A DNA stretch of 64,000 bases from Kiloniella spongiae (GCF_001026905.1 NZ_LAQL01000004.1:186001-250000), one strand, 5' to 3'. Positions 35,721 to 46,214 are shown, numbered from the stretch's first letter. The notes: generated by a model not told the origin, from the sequence alone. A program made the numbers and translations.

Positions 35721-36503
35721 TTATTTCGGTTGGCAAATAGCGCGCGAAGAGTCCGTACCGATAAAGTCCAGAACTTCTTTCGCTGTAGGATTATCAGAAT
35801 ACGTCTGCTTCGCTTTTTCAAGTCGTTCGGAAAGTGTTCCTTCATCTGAGAAAAGCGTCTTGAAAACGGATTGTAAGCTGGAAATATCATCACGTGGTAA
35901 TCCGTGACGTTTCATACCAACCAAATTAAGTCCACTCAATCTCGCACGTTCCCCCATAACCATACCAAAGGGAATTACATCATTTTCAACACCAGACATC
36001 CCGCCAATCATGGCATTACGCCCAATACGCACAAACTGATGCACAGCTGAAAGCCCGCCTATAATGGCGAAGTCATCAACCTCAACATGACCGCCGAGTG
36101 TCGCATTATTTACCAGTATCACGTTATTACCAATGATACAGTCATGCGCGACATGTGCTGACATCATCAGAAGGCAATTGTCACCAATTTTCGTAACCAA
36201 ACCACCACCACTGGTTCCGGGGTTGATTGTAACGTGTTCGCGAATACGGTTATTTTTCCCAATAATAAGTTCTGACTTTTCACCATCAAACTTGAGATCC
36301 TGAGGCTGGTGCCCGATCGAAGCAAAGGGAAAAACAATCGTTCCCTCGCCAATAGAGGTATTCCCCGCAATAACAACATGGCTGTGCAAAACAACATTGG
36401 CATCAAGTTTTACATTTGAACCAACAACGCAATATGGTCCGATTTCAGTTGTATCATGAACCGTTGCACCATCTTCAATAATAGCGGTGGAATGAATAGT
36501 CAC
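35721..36503 (-). CDS. lpxA: Acyl-[ACP]--UDP-N-acetylglucosamine O-acyltransferase
   Basis: The 260-residue protein starts with IHSTAIIEDGATVHDTTEIG and has regular hexapeptide repeats forming a left-handed beta-helix, the catalytic-histidine region LMMSAHVAHDCIIGNN, and the LpxA C-terminal helical domain with GMVMGERARLSGLNLVGMKR. It adds a 3-hydroxyacyl chain to UDP-GlcNAc as the first lipid A step. It lies two bases after fabZ and abuts lpxI. Confidence 0.97.
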   Translation of the reverse strand: MTIHSTAIIEDGATVHDTTEIGPYCVVGSNVKLDANVVLHSHVVIAGNTSIGEGTIVFPFASIGHQPQDLKFDGEKSELIIGKNNRIREHVTINPGTSGGGLVTKIGDNCLLMMSAHVAHDCIIGNNVILVNNATLGGHVEVDDFAIIGGLSAVHQFVRIGRNAMIGGMSGVENDVIPFGMVMGERARLSGLNLVGMKRHGLPRDDISSLQSVFKTLFSDEGTLSERLEKAKQTYSDNPTAKEVLDFIGTDSSRAICQPK

Positions 36504-36505
36504 AA

Positions 36506-36976
36506 TCAGTCGTCCATAATCATTGCTGCAAATTTGGCTTGGGCAACAAGTTTTCCATCAACCATTGCCTTACCTTCAAACTTCCAAACTGCGCCACGGC
36601 TACGTGTCTTGGTTACATGAATTTTCAACTGATCACCAGGCGTAACAGGCTTACGAAAACGAGCTTCATCAACCGTCATAAAATAGACCAGTTTACCCGC
36701 CGCTTCACCATCCAGGGTTTCAACAACAAGTACCGCTGCAGTTTGAGCCATCGCTTCAACAATAAGAACCCCAGGCATGATAGGTTGTCTCGGAAAATGT
36801 CCTTCGAAGAATGGTTCATTAATGGTCACATTCTTTAGGCCTACCGCACCTTCGTCCTTGATAATATTATCAACACGATCAATGAGTAGGAAAGGGTAAC
36901 GATGGGGAATCATTTCCTTGATTTCAAGGATGCCTACAGAGCGTCCCTCACCCGCTGTTACAACTTCTTCACTCAT
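36506..36976 (-). CDS. fabZ: 3-hydroxyacyl-[ACP] dehydratase FabZ
   Basis: The 156-residue hot-dog protein has the catalytic residues H60 in [14 protein letters not shown] and E74 in LIVEAMAQ. It dehydrates 3-hydroxyacyl-ACP for fatty acid elongation, and so competes with LpxA and LpxD for hydroxyacyl-ACP, which rationalises its place among the lpx genes. It abuts the lpxD stop. Confidence 0.97.
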   Translation of the reverse strand: MSEEVVTAGEGRSVGILEIKEMIPHRYPFLLIDRVDNIIKDEGAVGLKNVTINEPFFEGHFPRQPIMPGVLIVEAMAQTAAVLVVETLDGEAAGKLVYFMTVDEARFRKPVTPGDQLKIHVTKTRSRGAVWKFEGKAMVDGKLVAQAKFAAMIMDD

Positions 36977-38005
36977 TTAACTACCTTTCTTCGTATTCAA
37001 CTGTTTTTTCCACATTGCAACCAAACGGAAAAATTCTTTAATTGGCATCGCGGGCGTACCAGCAACAGCCTGCCCGGCTTCAACATCTTTAATAACTGCA
37101 GCACGTCCAGCAATCTGAACACCTGTGCCCATCGTAATGTGGCCGCTAACACCCGATTGTGCGCCCATCACGACATAATCACCAAGAACACTACTACCAG
37201 CAACACCGGATTGTGCAACGATTACACACTGTTTGCCAATTTGAACGTTATGACCAATTTGTACAAGATTATCAATTTTAGTGCCATCGCCAATAACAGT
37301 ATCTGGCCCGGCCCCTCTATCGATTGTCGAATTCGCACCAATTTCGACATTGTCACCAATGATAACCCGCCCGAGCTGGGGAACGTTAACATAGCCATCT
37401 GGTTCCATAGCAAAACCAAATCCGCGATTACCTATGCGAACTCCAGAATGGATTTCACAGTTGTTCCCCATAAAGGAATATTCAACAGTCGCATTTGCCC
37501 CAATACTAGTGTTCTCACCAATCTTACAACCATCATGAATGACAACGTTAGGAGCCAACTGGCATCCACTGCCGATCTCAACATTCTCACCAACAACAAC
37601 ACCAGCGGAAATAACGCAATTATCACCAACAGATGCTGTTTCAGCAATAACAGCTGTTGAATGGATAGAATTTGATGAAGTAGAAATCGATGGATAGAAC
37701 TTTTGAGCAATCAAAGCATAAGCTTTATAAGGCTTATTCGTCAGGATAAGCGAAACTCCTTCAGGAGCCTTACCGACAAACTTTTTATCTAAAATACAGG
37801 CTCCGGCTGATGTATCTGCCAAGGCAGAAACATATTTTTTATTATCTAAGAAGCTGATTTCATCACTTTTTGCATCTTCAAGAGACCCGACATCCTTGAT
37901 AACCAGATCTGGATTTGAACCATCAGAAAGCTCTGCTCCAACATGGTTGCAAAGTTCTCGCAGTGAAAAAGGACCCGCATTAAGAAAAAACCGAGAATCA
38001 GCCAT
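36977..38005 (-). CDS. lpxD: UDP-3-O-acylglucosamine N-acyltransferase
   Basis: The 342-residue protein has the N-terminal uridine-binding domain (LADTSAGACILDKKF region), a long left-handed beta-helix of hexapeptides, the conserved GNRGFGFAMEPDGYVNVPQL segment, and the catalytic-histidine loop around IDNLVQIGHNVQIG. It adds the second, N-linked acyl chain in lipid A synthesis. It starts 21 bases after ompH. Confidence 0.97.
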   Translation of the reverse strand: MADSRFFLNAGPFSLRELCNHVGAELSDGSNPDLVIKDVGSLEDAKSDEISFLDNKKYVSALADTSAGACILDKKFVGKAPEGVSLILTNKPYKAYALIAQKFYPSISTSSNSIHSTAVIAETASVGDNCVISAGVVVGENVEIGSGCQLAPNVVIHDGCKIGENTSIGANATVEYSFMGNNCEIHSGVRIGNRGFGFAMEPDGYVNVPQLGRVIIGDNVEIGANSTIDRGAGPDTVIGDGTKIDNLVQIGHNVQIGKQCVIVAQSGVAGSSVLGDYVVMGAQSGVSGHITMGTGVQIAGRAAVIKDVEAGQAVAGTPAMPIKEFFRLVAMWKKQLNTKKGS

Positions 38006-38026
38006 CGTAAAAAAAGAGCCTTAAAA

Positions 38027-38587
38027 TTATTTAATTGCTAAAGCAGGTAATGAAGCATTCAAACTTTGAATAACCTCATTTGTTATATCCAAACTATTAC
38101 CAGAATATACAAGTGACGTTTTAGCCAGTATCAAATCAAGTTTTTTGGCTTCGACAATACGCTTGATAACAACATCAAGATGTTTTGTTATTTCATTCAA
38201 CCCAGAATTTCTGAGCTGAGTAAGTCCTTTATTTCTCTCTTTTGCCTCGCTACGAATAATTGCAGCCTGCTTATCCAGATCAGCTTTATTCTGTGCAAAT
38301 GCTTCTGGCGAAAGAATAGATTTTTGACGAACAAGCTCCTGATGTTGAGCTAAAAGTCCTTGTTCTTTCTGCCTGAACTCTTGCTGAAACTGGTTTTTTC
38401 TTCCCGTGACAGTTTGGTTCACCTGCTTCATAGCTTGTGATTCTTGCAAAACCTTCTTTGTATCAATCACAGCAATTTTAAGCTGAATATTTTGCGCATT
38501 GGCTACAGATGTGAAGTTGATGCCATTTGCAATAAACGAGAGAACAAAAGCGGCAAAGAATATATTTTTTAAACGCGTATGTATCAC
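38027..38587 (-). CDS. skp: OmpH/Skp family periplasmic chaperone
   Basis: The 186-residue precursor has a signal peptide ending near VANAQ, then the small beta-strand body start IKIAVIDTKKVLQESQAMKQ, and a long charged helical hairpin (about 60-135) as in Skp trimers. Skp holds unfolded outer-membrane proteins for delivery to BamA, whose gene directly precedes it. The start is a GTG (38587) directly after the bamA stop codon, suggesting coupling. Confidence 0.9.
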   Translation of the reverse strand: MIHTRLKNIFFAAFVLSFIANGINFTSVANAQNIQLKIAVIDTKKVLQESQAMKQVNQTVTGRKNQFQQEFRQKEQGLLAQHQELVRQKSILSPEAFAQNKADLDKQAAIIRSEAKERNKGLTQLRNSGLNEITKHLDVVIKRIVEAKKLDLILAKTSLVYSGNSLDITNEVIQSLNASLPALAIK

Positions 38588-40876
38588 TTAGAAATTAGTC
38601 CCAAAGCTAAAGCTGAAAATTTCGGTTTCGTCATAATCTTCTTTCAATGTGGCAAAACCAAGATCCATTGCAAGCGGTCCGAAAGGTGAATTCCAAGTTA
38701 CACCAGTACCAACAGAAACTCTTGGGTTTGATGAATCGTCCACGCCAGCATCATTCCCATCAATATTCCAAGCTGCGCCAAAGTCTGTAAACACACGGCC
38801 TTTAACACCAAACTCATCAGGAAGACCAAGAGGGAAAGTAAGTTCTAACCCACCATTATAAAAGTGTTTACCGCCCAACGCATCATCACTCGCTCGATCA
38901 CGTGGTCCAACGCCACCATTTTTAAAGCCTCTAAGCTTATCTCCGCCAAGGAAAAATCTATCGACAATTCTGGTATCTTCATCAAGACCAATAATATTAC
39001 CAACTTCGGCACGTGTTCTTAGAATAAACTCTTCATTAAACGAATAATAATGAGTCCCACCTAAAGACACTTTTAAATGCTGCACATCCCCGCCCAAACC
39101 AGCGAGTTCATTTTCTAAAGTAAGAAGATAACCATCGGTTGGGTTTATACGTGAATCAAGTTTATCGTAAGTTAGCGTGGACGAGATAGCAGACTTGATC
39201 GTTGTCCCTTGTTGTTCTTTAACAAGAGAGGCAGCATCCGCATCAACATCTTCGATTTCAATATGTTCAAAACGATACCTGAGAACCTGACGTAGCTCTT
39301 CTGATAAATCATAACCAATGCGTAACGCACCACCTGTTTTCTTTTCTTCAAAAGAAAGGCTATCTTCATCCCTTGTGACACGGAAGATATCAAAACCGGC
39401 AGCGATCTCCTTATCAAGGAAGTATGGTTCGGTAAAACTAACGTCCGCTTCAGATCCAGACCCACCTAGGGCGATATTGAAACGTAAATCCTGACCTCGA
39501 CCAAGCAAATTTCTCTCTCGAATACCAATTGATCCCAATGGACCTGATGATGAAGAGAAACCAGCACCAAAAGTCAATTCACCAGTAGACTGTTCTTCAA
39601 CATCAACCTTAATAACAGTTCTATCTGGTGTACTTCCGGGTTCATTATCAACATTAACCGCCTGGAAGAAACCAAGTCTCTGTATTCGAGTCCTTGACCG
39701 CCTTAACTTCGAGCTATTAAAAGCATCCCCTTCGACAAGTCGAAACTCACGACGAATTACTCTATCCAGTGTTCGACTATTGCCTTCAATATCAATACGT
39801 TCTACGTACACTTTGGCGCCTTCAGAAATACTGAAGACAAGATCAATAACCTTATTTTCTGTATCTTTATCAGGTTGTGGTCTCACATCCACAAAAGCAT
39901 ACCCTAAGTTACCGACGGCATCCGTTAAATTATCAACTGTTTTATCAATTAGATCTGCGTTAAACCACTCACCTTGTTCTGGTAAAATTTGATCTTCAAC
40001 AGTTGTAGGATCAAAATCTTTGAGCGCACTATCAACTTCTACAGCGCCAAATGTATAGCGTTCACCTTCCGAGATGGTGAACGTAACAACAAAGGACTCT
40101 CTATTTGACGTCAATTCAGCAACAACAGACTGCACTTCAAAATCAGCATAACCTTCTTTCAGGTAGAACCGACGGAGAAGTTCTCGGTCAAAGGTTAAAC
40201 GATCAGGATCATAGGTATCACTGTCCGTAAGGAAATTCCAAAAAACAGTTTCTGAGGTAGACACAATATCTTGTAAAGACCCATCAGAAAATTCTCGATT
40301 CCCAATAAAATTAACTGTTGTTACGTAACTTTTATCACCTTCGCTAACCTCAAAAACTAAATCAACCCTGTTTTGCGGTAACTGAATAACTTTAGGTTCA
40401 ACTGTCGCTGCAAAGCGACCTGATCTACGATAAAGTTCCAGTATTTTTTGAGCATCGGCTTGGGCTTTTGTACGTGTAAAAACAACTCTTTCACGAAGAG
40501 ACGTTTCAGATGAGAGTATATCATCTTTGATACGCTGATTACCCTCAAAGGCTATCCTGTTAATAATAGGATTTTCAACGACGACGACGATAAGATCACC
40601 GCCCTGACGCTTCAAAGATACGTCCGCAAAAAGACCAGTTGCAAAAATGCTTTTTAAAGATCTGTTTAAAAGGATGGGATCAAAAGTATCACCGGGGTTT
40701 ACTTCCATATAGGAACGAACAGATTCAGGCTCAATACGCTGTGTTCCCTCGACAATGATATTATCGATGGTTCCACCAGACATAAGCGCCTGAGCAAAAG
40801 CCTTATGACTATTTCCAACCTCTACGACCAGAAACAGCCCCCCAATTAATAACGAAAGAAGCGTCTTACGAAACAC
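38588..40876 (-). CDS. bamA: Outer-membrane protein assembly factor BamA
   Basis: The 762-residue Omp85 protein has a signal peptide (cut near AFAQA), five POTRA domains (about 35-420; the first begins IDNIIVEGTQRIEPESV), and a 16-strand C-terminal barrel containing the conserved loop GGDKLRGF and ending FSFSFGTNF. The terminal aromatic is the usual beta-signal. It inserts and folds outer-membrane proteins. It lies between rseP and skp, the standard order. Confidence 0.97.
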   Translation of the reverse strand: MFRKTLLSLLIGGLFLVVEVGNSHKAFAQALMSGGTIDNIIVEGTQRIEPESVRSYMEVNPGDTFDPILLNRSLKSIFATGLFADVSLKRQGGDLIVVVVENPIINRIAFEGNQRIKDDILSSETSLRERVVFTRTKAQADAQKILELYRRSGRFAATVEPKVIQLPQNRVDLVFEVSEGDKSYVTTVNFIGNREFSDGSLQDIVSTSETVFWNFLTDSDTYDPDRLTFDRELLRRFYLKEGYADFEVQSVVAELTSNRESFVVTFTISEGERYTFGAVEVDSALKDFDPTTVEDQILPEQGEWFNADLIDKTVDNLTDAVGNLGYAFVDVRPQPDKDTENKVIDLVFSISEGAKVYVERIDIEGNSRTLDRVIRREFRLVEGDAFNSSKLRRSRTRIQRLGFFQAVNVDNEPGSTPDRTVIKVDVEEQSTGELTFGAGFSSSSGPLGSIGIRERNLLGRGQDLRFNIALGGSGSEADVSFTEPYFLDKEIAAGFDIFRVTRDEDSLSFEEKKTGGALRIGYDLSEELRQVLRYRFEHIEIEDVDADAASLVKEQQGTTIKSAISSTLTYDKLDSRINPTDGYLLTLENELAGLGGDVQHLKVSLGGTHYYSFNEEFILRTRAEVGNIIGLDEDTRIVDRFFLGGDKLRGFKNGGVGPRDRASDDALGGKHFYNGGLELTFPLGLPDEFGVKGRVFTDFGAAWNIDGNDAGVDDSSNPRVSVGTGVTWNSPFGPLAMDLGFATLKEDYDETEIFSFSFGTNF

Positions 40877-40931
40877 ATTTACCCCCGGGTAACCCGCATG
40901 AACTTGATTTCACAAGCAGATTTAGAACGAC

Positions 40932-42020
40932 TTATGTAATCCATAAATCGTTCCAGGTCACAAATAACATTAAGCTCAATACCAGAGCCAGTCCAATTCG
41001 AAAACAATATTCTTGAGCACGTTCATTTAACGGCTTCCCAGAAACTGCTTCAATCATATAAAAAAGTAGATGTCCACCATCTAACATTGGAACAGGTAGC
41101 AAATTCAAAAGCCCTAGATTAATAGACAACATTGCCATTAACCCTATGTAATACTCTATACCTGCTTCTGCGGCCATGCCTGACATCTTGGCAATCTGTA
41201 TGGGACCACCAAGCTCTTTGACAGAGCGATGTCCACTAAACATTTGGCCAATAGCTTTGAACGTTCCAATGGAAACATCATAAGTTTCCACGACCGCAGC
41301 GCCAATTGCAGATATAAAGCCATGCGTTTTCAAGGAAGATTTATCACTTAAAATTCCAATCAACCAACGCTTTGCTTCGCGACCATTATGATCAGTATAG
41401 ATATCAACCTTTGGCTTAACTGTCAGATGAACAAGCTCGTTGTCTCTCTCAACGACAACATCAATCGGATCTCCGGACCCTAACTGGACAAGACGTTGAA
41501 GCTGCTCGAAACGATCTATTTCTGTACCAGAAGCTTCAACAATTTTATCATTAGCCTGAAAGCCAGCAGCTTCAGCCGCACTATTTTCCATAACCTTGGC
41601 AACAATCGCCGCTGAATAAGGCTGTCCCACAAAACTGTATAAGCCAGTCAAAAGAATAATCGCGAGAATGAAATTCGCAATCGGTCCGGCAGCGACAATA
41701 GCAGCACGCTGACCTAATGATTTAGCCTTAAAAGTTGTTGCAAGTTCTTCTGGAGATAAATCTGAATTACCGGCTGATGTTGAACTGCTAACATCAGCAT
41801 CTCCAAACATCTTTACATATCCACCCAAGGGGATAATGCTGAATTTCCATCTTGTCTGGTTTTTATCGTAAAATCCGAATAATTCAGGGCCAAAGCCAAC
41901 AGAAAAAACATCAACCTTTACACCATTCTTTCGTGCAACCCAGTAATGTCCGAGTTCATGAAAGAAAACCAGAATGGTTAAAAGCACTAAAAATGCGAGA
42001 AGCGGTGTAATAAATCCCAT
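40932..42020 (-). CDS. rseP: RIP metalloprotease RseP
   Basis: The 362-residue site-2 protease has HELGH (21-25) in the first membrane helix, one clearly recognisable PDZ domain in the middle, and the C-terminal active-site motif NLLPVPMLDGGH followed by a last helix. It cuts anti-sigma factors and leftover signal peptides in the membrane. The ATG at 42020 is preferred to an in-frame start at 42071 because the first helix follows directly. It sits between dxr and bamA. Confidence 0.95.
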   Translation of the reverse strand: MGFITPLLAFLVLLTILVFFHELGHYWVARKNGVKVDVFSVGFGPELFGFYDKNQTRWKFSIIPLGGYVKMFGDADVSSSTSAGNSDLSPEELATTFKAKSLGQRAAIVAAGPIANFILAIILLTGLYSFVGQPYSAAIVAKVMENSAAEAAGFQANDKIVEASGTEIDRFEQLQRLVQLGSGDPIDVVVERDNELVHLTVKPKVDIYTDHNGREAKRWLIGILSDKSSLKTHGFISAIGAAVVETYDVSIGTFKAIGQMFSGHRSVKELGGPIQIAKMSGMAAEAGIEYYIGLMAMLSINLGLLNLLPVPMLDGGHLLFYMIEAVSGKPLNERAQEYCFRIGLALVLSLMLFVTWNDLWIT

Positions 42021-42133
42021 TAGATATATCTTGTAACCATTGTCATTATAATCATATTTATCAAGAAGCACGGCATATTAGCCGTTTGCTCGCCTATTCA
42101 AAAGCTTTTTTGCAGAGCAAACTCTGTAAAAAA

Positions 42134-43276
42134 TCAATTTATCTGTGCCTTACTCCAATTACGGACTTCTTTATCCAGCATTTTAACAGTTTCAAGAGAA
42201 ACTGTACCAATCGAATCAAAAGTATGAACGGCTTTTTCAACGAGTTCTGAAATACCCAAGAAAGATATCCTTGTCTGCAAGAAAGCTTCTACAGCAATCT
42301 CGTTTGCAGCATTAAAAGCAATTGTTTTATGCTCTCGCAATGCTTGCCGCGCTATTTCAAGTGCAGGAAACTTATCATGATCCGGCGCCTCAAAAGTAAG
42401 TTGGGATATATCAGCCAGATTCAGTTGTTTTACAGGCGCTTTCATTCTTTCAGGCCAAGCGAGCGCACAGGCAATCGGAGTTCTCATATCCGGGTTCCCC
42501 AATTGAGCAAGAACCGACCCGTCTATATAACTGACTGTCGAATGAATAATAGACTCCGGATGAATAAGAACCTTTATCCGATCTTCAGATAAACCAAACA
42601 GATAAGCAGCTTCAATAAGCTCTAATCCCTTGTTCATCATTGTCGCTGAATCAATTGATATCTTGGCACCCATATCCCAGTTGGGATGAGCAAGAGCTTG
42701 CTCAGGTATAACCGTTGCCATTTCTTGTTTTGAAAAACATCGAAACGGTCCACCGGATGCGGTTAAGGTAATGTGATCAATACCCGATTTATGGTCAAAA
42801 TCAAAAACCTGAAATATGGCGCTATGCTCTGAATCCACTGGAAGAAGAGTCGCATTATTTTTACGCACCTCCTCAACCATTAAATCCCCGGCACAAACAA
42901 GTGCCTCTTTGTTCGCCAACAAGATGGTCGCGCCGCGTTTAATAGCGGTTAAAGTCGGCGCTAATCCGGCAAAGCCGACAATGGCAGCCATGACCTGATC
43001 AGCCGGACGTGCTGCTGCTGCCAACAAAGCATCTTCACCCGCAGCAACTTCTATGCCTTTACCCGACAAAGCTGATTTAAGATCTGTATAAGATTCTTCA
43101 TCAGCGACAACAGCCATTTTGGCATTAAGCTCAACCGCCTGTTGTGCCAGCAGATCAACGTTTCTGTTCGCGGTTAAAGCCTCAACGTCAAACAGCTCTG
43201 GCGATCGCCTTAATAAATCCACCGTGCTGGTACCAACTGACCCTGTAGAGCCCATGACAGTTATAGACTTCTTCAC
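42134..43276 (-). CDS. dxr: 1-deoxy-D-xylulose 5-phosphate reductoisomerase
   Basis: The 380-residue enzyme has the NADPH-binding start ITVMGSTGSVGTSTVDL, the metal and substrate segment LLPVDSEHSAIFQ, and the flexible loop with ASGGPFRCFSK. It makes methylerythritol phosphate, the committed step to isoprenoids, including the undecaprenyl chain completed by uppS nearby. The start is a GTG (43276) with AAGGG seven bases upstream. Confidence 0.97.
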   Translation of the reverse strand: MKKSITVMGSTGSVGTSTVDLLRRSPELFDVEALTANRNVDLLAQQAVELNAKMAVVADEESYTDLKSALSGKGIEVAAGEDALLAAAARPADQVMAAIVGFAGLAPTLTAIKRGATILLANKEALVCAGDLMVEEVRKNNATLLPVDSEHSAIFQVFDFDHKSGIDHITLTASGGPFRCFSKQEMATVIPEQALAHPNWDMGAKISIDSATMMNKGLELIEAAYLFGLSEDRIKVLIHPESIIHSTVSYIDGSVLAQLGNPDMRTPIACALAWPERMKAPVKQLNLADISQLTFEAPDHDKFPALEIARQALREHKTIAFNAANEIAVEAFLQTRISFLGISELVEKAVHTFDSIGTVSLETVKMLDKEVRNWSKAQIN

Positions 43277-43335
43277 TACGGCACCCTTACCTTACAACGA
43301 TTTGTGTTTGATGAACGCGCATAGTTCCAGCTGCT

Positions 43336-44160
43336 TCAATATACAAGATGAATAAGAAAAACCAAAAGTGAGCAAGCCAAGAGTCCATCTACACGATCAA
43401 ACAAGCCACCATGCCCTGGAATAAGGTTACTTGAATCTTTTGCATCAAATTTGCGCTTAATGTGAGACTCGAAAAAGTCACCCATTTGAGAAACAACAGC
43501 CAGAACAGCCCCGGAAACACTAAGAATGATTGGATCATATAGTTCTGTAATTTCAGCGAAAACATAACTAATCACAGCAGCAGATATCATTCCACCAATT
43601 AGACCTGCCCATGTTTTCTTAGGACTGATACTTGGGGCTATCTTGGGTCCACCAATTGATTTACCAGAAAAATAGGCCCCGATATCTGTCGACCAGACGA
43701 CAAGTAAAATCCAGAGAACAATCTCAAAACCATTCTCATAGCTATTGCGCAACCACAGCAAGGAATATGTAGTAACTGAGAGATACACTAACCCTAATGT
43801 TAACCAAAATGCCAGGCCAGAGTCCTTATCAACAAACCGCGTATACACGTAGAGAACAATTGTAGAAGACAAAAGGGCCGGAATAAAAAAGTCCGTATAC
43901 CCAAAAGCACTGAAGGTTAGTAATCCAGTAATAGCAACGACAAGAAACCAACCCGGCGCTTTAATCTTGCGTCGATAGCACAACGAGGCCCATTCCCAAG
44001 CAAGGATAAGCCCAGACAGAACAATAAGTTCATCACTATAGGGAGATCCCAGATAAACAGCAGCGAGAACAGGTGGTCCAAGAACAATAGAAGAAAGTGA
44101 CCGAACTAGTAGGTCGCTCTTTTTAGGCTGTTTCTGCTGCGGATCCATAACGTCGTTCAC
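43336..44160 (-). CDS. cdsA: Phosphatidate cytidylyltransferase
   Basis: The 274-residue multi-spanning protein has the CDP-diglyceride synthase signature near its end (SHIKRKFDAKD followed by PGHGGLFDRVDG). It makes CDP-diacylglycerol for all phospholipids. The GTG at 44160, 38 bases inside uppS, is supported by GAGGAG ten bases upstream; the ATG at 44148 has no ribosome binding site. The overlap implies translational coupling with uppS. Confidence 0.95.
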   Translation of the reverse strand: MNDVMDPQQKQPKKSDLLVRSLSSIVLGPPVLAAVYLGSPYSDELIVLSGLILAWEWASLCYRRKIKAPGWFLVVAITGLLTFSAFGYTDFFIPALLSSTIVLYVYTRFVDKDSGLAFWLTLGLVYLSVTTYSLLWLRNSYENGFEIVLWILLVVWSTDIGAYFSGKSIGGPKIAPSISPKKTWAGLIGGMISAAVISYVFAEITELYDPIILSVSGAVLAVVSQMGDFFESHIKRKFDAKDSSNLIPGHGGLFDRVDGLLACSLLVFLIHLVY

Positions 44161-44839
44161 GTTTCTGGTACTCCTCGATAGCCAAGATCAAATCTTTTTC
44201 AGAAAAGTCAGGCCAGTATTTTTCAATGAAAACCATCTCGCTATAGGCAAGTTGCCATAACAGAAAGTTACTTATACGCATTTCACCGCTAGTACGGATA
44301 AGAAGATCCGGATCAGGAATATCCGACGTATATAGCTCTCGATTAAAATCATCTTCTGTGATTTCATCGCAATCAAGATCGCCATTTTTAACTTTACACG
44401 CAATCTTCTTTGTTGCTTCGACAATTTCTTGTCTCCCGCCATAGCTCAAAGCCATGATTACAGTCATCTTTGTATTGTCGCGGGTTTGTATCTCGGCATC
44501 GTCAATCAGACGAACAATATCTGTTGCAAGTTTAGAGCGATCCCCGATGACCTTCAGGCGAATACCAGCCTTATGGAATGTTGCCAGTTCGCTCTGTAGA
44601 TACCGGCGCAACAACCCCATAATATCATTGATTTCACTTTCAGGACGATTCCAGTTCTCAGACGAGAAACTGTAGAAAGTCATGTAGGGAATACCAATTT
44701 TTATTGCCGACTTAAGCAACTCGCGCAAAGCTTCTGCACCTTTACGGTGCCCGAACGCGCGGGGCAGATGTCTGGCATTAGCCCACCGACCATTCCCATC
44801 CATTATGACGGCAATATGTTTTGGTATTCCCTGTGTCAT
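44123..44839 (-). CDS. uppS: Isoprenyl transferase (undecaprenyl diphosphate synthase)
   Basis: The 238-residue cis-prenyltransferase has the catalytic aspartate D14 in MDGNGRWA, the FSSENWNRP segment, and the C-terminal DLLIRTSGEMRISNFLLWQ motif. It extends farnesyl diphosphate to the C55 lipid carrier for peptidoglycan and O-antigen. It follows frr by 26 bases. Confidence 0.97.
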   Translation of the reverse strand: MTQGIPKHIAVIMDGNGRWANARHLPRAFGHRKGAEALRELLKSAIKIGIPYMTFYSFSSENWNRPESEINDIMGLLRRYLQSELATFHKAGIRLKVIGDRSKLATDIVRLIDDAEIQTRDNTKMTVIMALSYGGRQEIVEATKKIACKVKNGDLDCDEITEDDFNRELYTSDIPDPDLLIRTSGEMRISNFLLWQLAYSEMVFIEKYWPDFSEKDLILAIEEYQKRERRYGSAAETA

Positions 44840-44865
44840 CGCTAAATCAGAACAATCATGCAGAC

Positions 44866-45426
44866 CTAAACCTGCATGATCTCCTCTTCTTTTTGCGCAG
44901 ACGCGTCATCAATTTTCTTGATATGTGCATCTGTTATTTTCTGGATTTCATCGCCCCAGCTATGCATTTCATCCTGAGAGATATCACCATCTTTTTCCAT
45001 TTTCTTCAGGGCTTCCATGCCATCGCGACGAACATTCCGAACAGCGACCTTACCTTGTTCAGAATACTTACCTGCAATTTTAGTCAACTCTTTACGACGC
45101 TCTTCAGAAAGCGGCGGGATCGGCACACGAACCAGTTGTCCGTCTGGGGAAGGGTTCAAACCAAGACCAGATTCTCTAATTGCTTTTTCAACAGCACCAA
45201 CCATCGATTTATCCCACACTTGAACGGCAAGCATACGGGATTCAGGAACGGTGACAGTACCAACCTGATTAAGAGGCATAGAAGCACCATAGGCATCAAC
45301 CATAATCGGATCAAGAAGCGCAATAGACGCACGACCTGTCCGCAACCCGGTGAATTCCTTGTTCAGTGCTTCTAGCGCACCGTCCATACGACGTGATAAA
45401 TCTTTAATGAGGGCATCTTGCGACAC
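44866..45426 (-). CDS. frr: Ribosome recycling factor
   Basis: The 186-residue protein has the three-helix bundle and small domain of RRF, with conserved [20 protein letters not shown] (about 28-47) and the C-terminal helix [18 protein letters not shown]. With EF-G it splits post-termination ribosomes. The start is a GTG (45426), with AAGGGGAT upstream. It lies 14 bases after pyrH. Confidence 0.97.
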   Translation of the reverse strand: MSQDALIKDLSRRMDGALEALNKEFTGLRTGRASIALLDPIMVDAYGASMPLNQVGTVTVPESRMLAVQVWDKSMVGAVEKAIRESGLGLNPSPDGQLVRVPIPPLSEERRKELTKIAGKYSEQGKVAVRNVRRDGMEALKKMEKDGDISQDEMHSWGDEIQKITDAHIKKIDDASAQKEEEIMQV

Positions 45427-45440
45427 AGCCTATCCCCTTC

Positions 45441-46157
45441 TTATTTAATAATAGTAAAACAGCCTTCGCCGCCGACAGCTTTGGCGAAAGAACCAGTTTC
45501 ATAAATAGAAAACACAATAATCGGTATATTATTTTCCCGCGTCAGTGCAATAGCAGAATGATCCATAACACCTAAATCATCTGTAAAAACACGCTTATAG
45601 GAAAGACTTTCAAAGCGTTCTGCTGTTGGATCCTTTACAGGGTCCGCAGAATAAACGCCATCAACCTTTGTACCCTTAAGTAACACTTCACATCCCATTT
45701 CCGAGGCGCGCAAAGCAGCAGCTGTGTCAGTCGTGAAATAAGGATTACCCGTACCAGCGCCAAAGATAACAACCCGCCCTTTGTCCAGATGACGTTCGGC
45801 GCGACGGCGAATATATGGTTCGGCAACAGTGTCCATCGGAATAGCGGTTTGAACACGGGTTTCGACACCAACTTGTTCCAAAGCATTCTGCATAGCCAGC
45901 GAGTTCATCACTGTTGCAAGCATACCCATATAGTCAGCGGTTGAGCGTTCCATACCAGCAGCAGCGCCGGATAGACCGCGGAAGATATTTCCGCCACCAA
46001 CAACAACACAGACCTCAACGCCCATCGTGACGACTTCTTTAATATCAAGCGCAATCTGGTTTACTGTTTCAGGATCCAGTCCGAATTGGCCATTCCCCAT
46101 AAGCGCTTCACCAGAAAGCTTCAAAAGAACACGTTTATATTTGGGTGCGTCTGTCAC
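45441..46157 (-). CDS. pyrH: Uridylate kinase
   Basis: The 238-residue amino-acid-kinase-fold protein begins [13 protein letters not shown] and carries [10 protein letters not shown] and [17 protein letters not shown]. It phosphorylates UMP to UDP. The start is a GTG (46157) with GGAG six bases upstream. A promoter candidate lies at 46215-46243, so pyrH may start the long envelope transcript separately from rpsB-tsf. Confidence 0.97.
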   Translation of the reverse strand: MTDAPKYKRVLLKLSGEALMGNGQFGLDPETVNQIALDIKEVVTMGVEVCVVVGGGNIFRGLSGAAAGMERSTADYMGMLATVMNSLAMQNALEQVGVETRVQTAIPMDTVAEPYIRRRAERHLDKGRVVIFGAGTGNPYFTTDTAAALRASEMGCEVLLKGTKVDGVYSADPVKDPTAERFESLSYKRVFTDDLGVMDHSAIALTRENNIPIIVFSIYETGSFAKAVGGEGCFTIIK

Positions 46158-46214
46158 AGAGATCTCCTTTGCCCACTACGATACGAAATCATCCTGTTAT
46201 CTGAACACTCTTTT

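Noticed and set aside
36902-37660. 252-residue open frame on the plus strand
   Set aside because: It is antisense to lpxD and reflects the hexapeptide-repeat composition. Its sequence is N/T-rich with no family resemblance.
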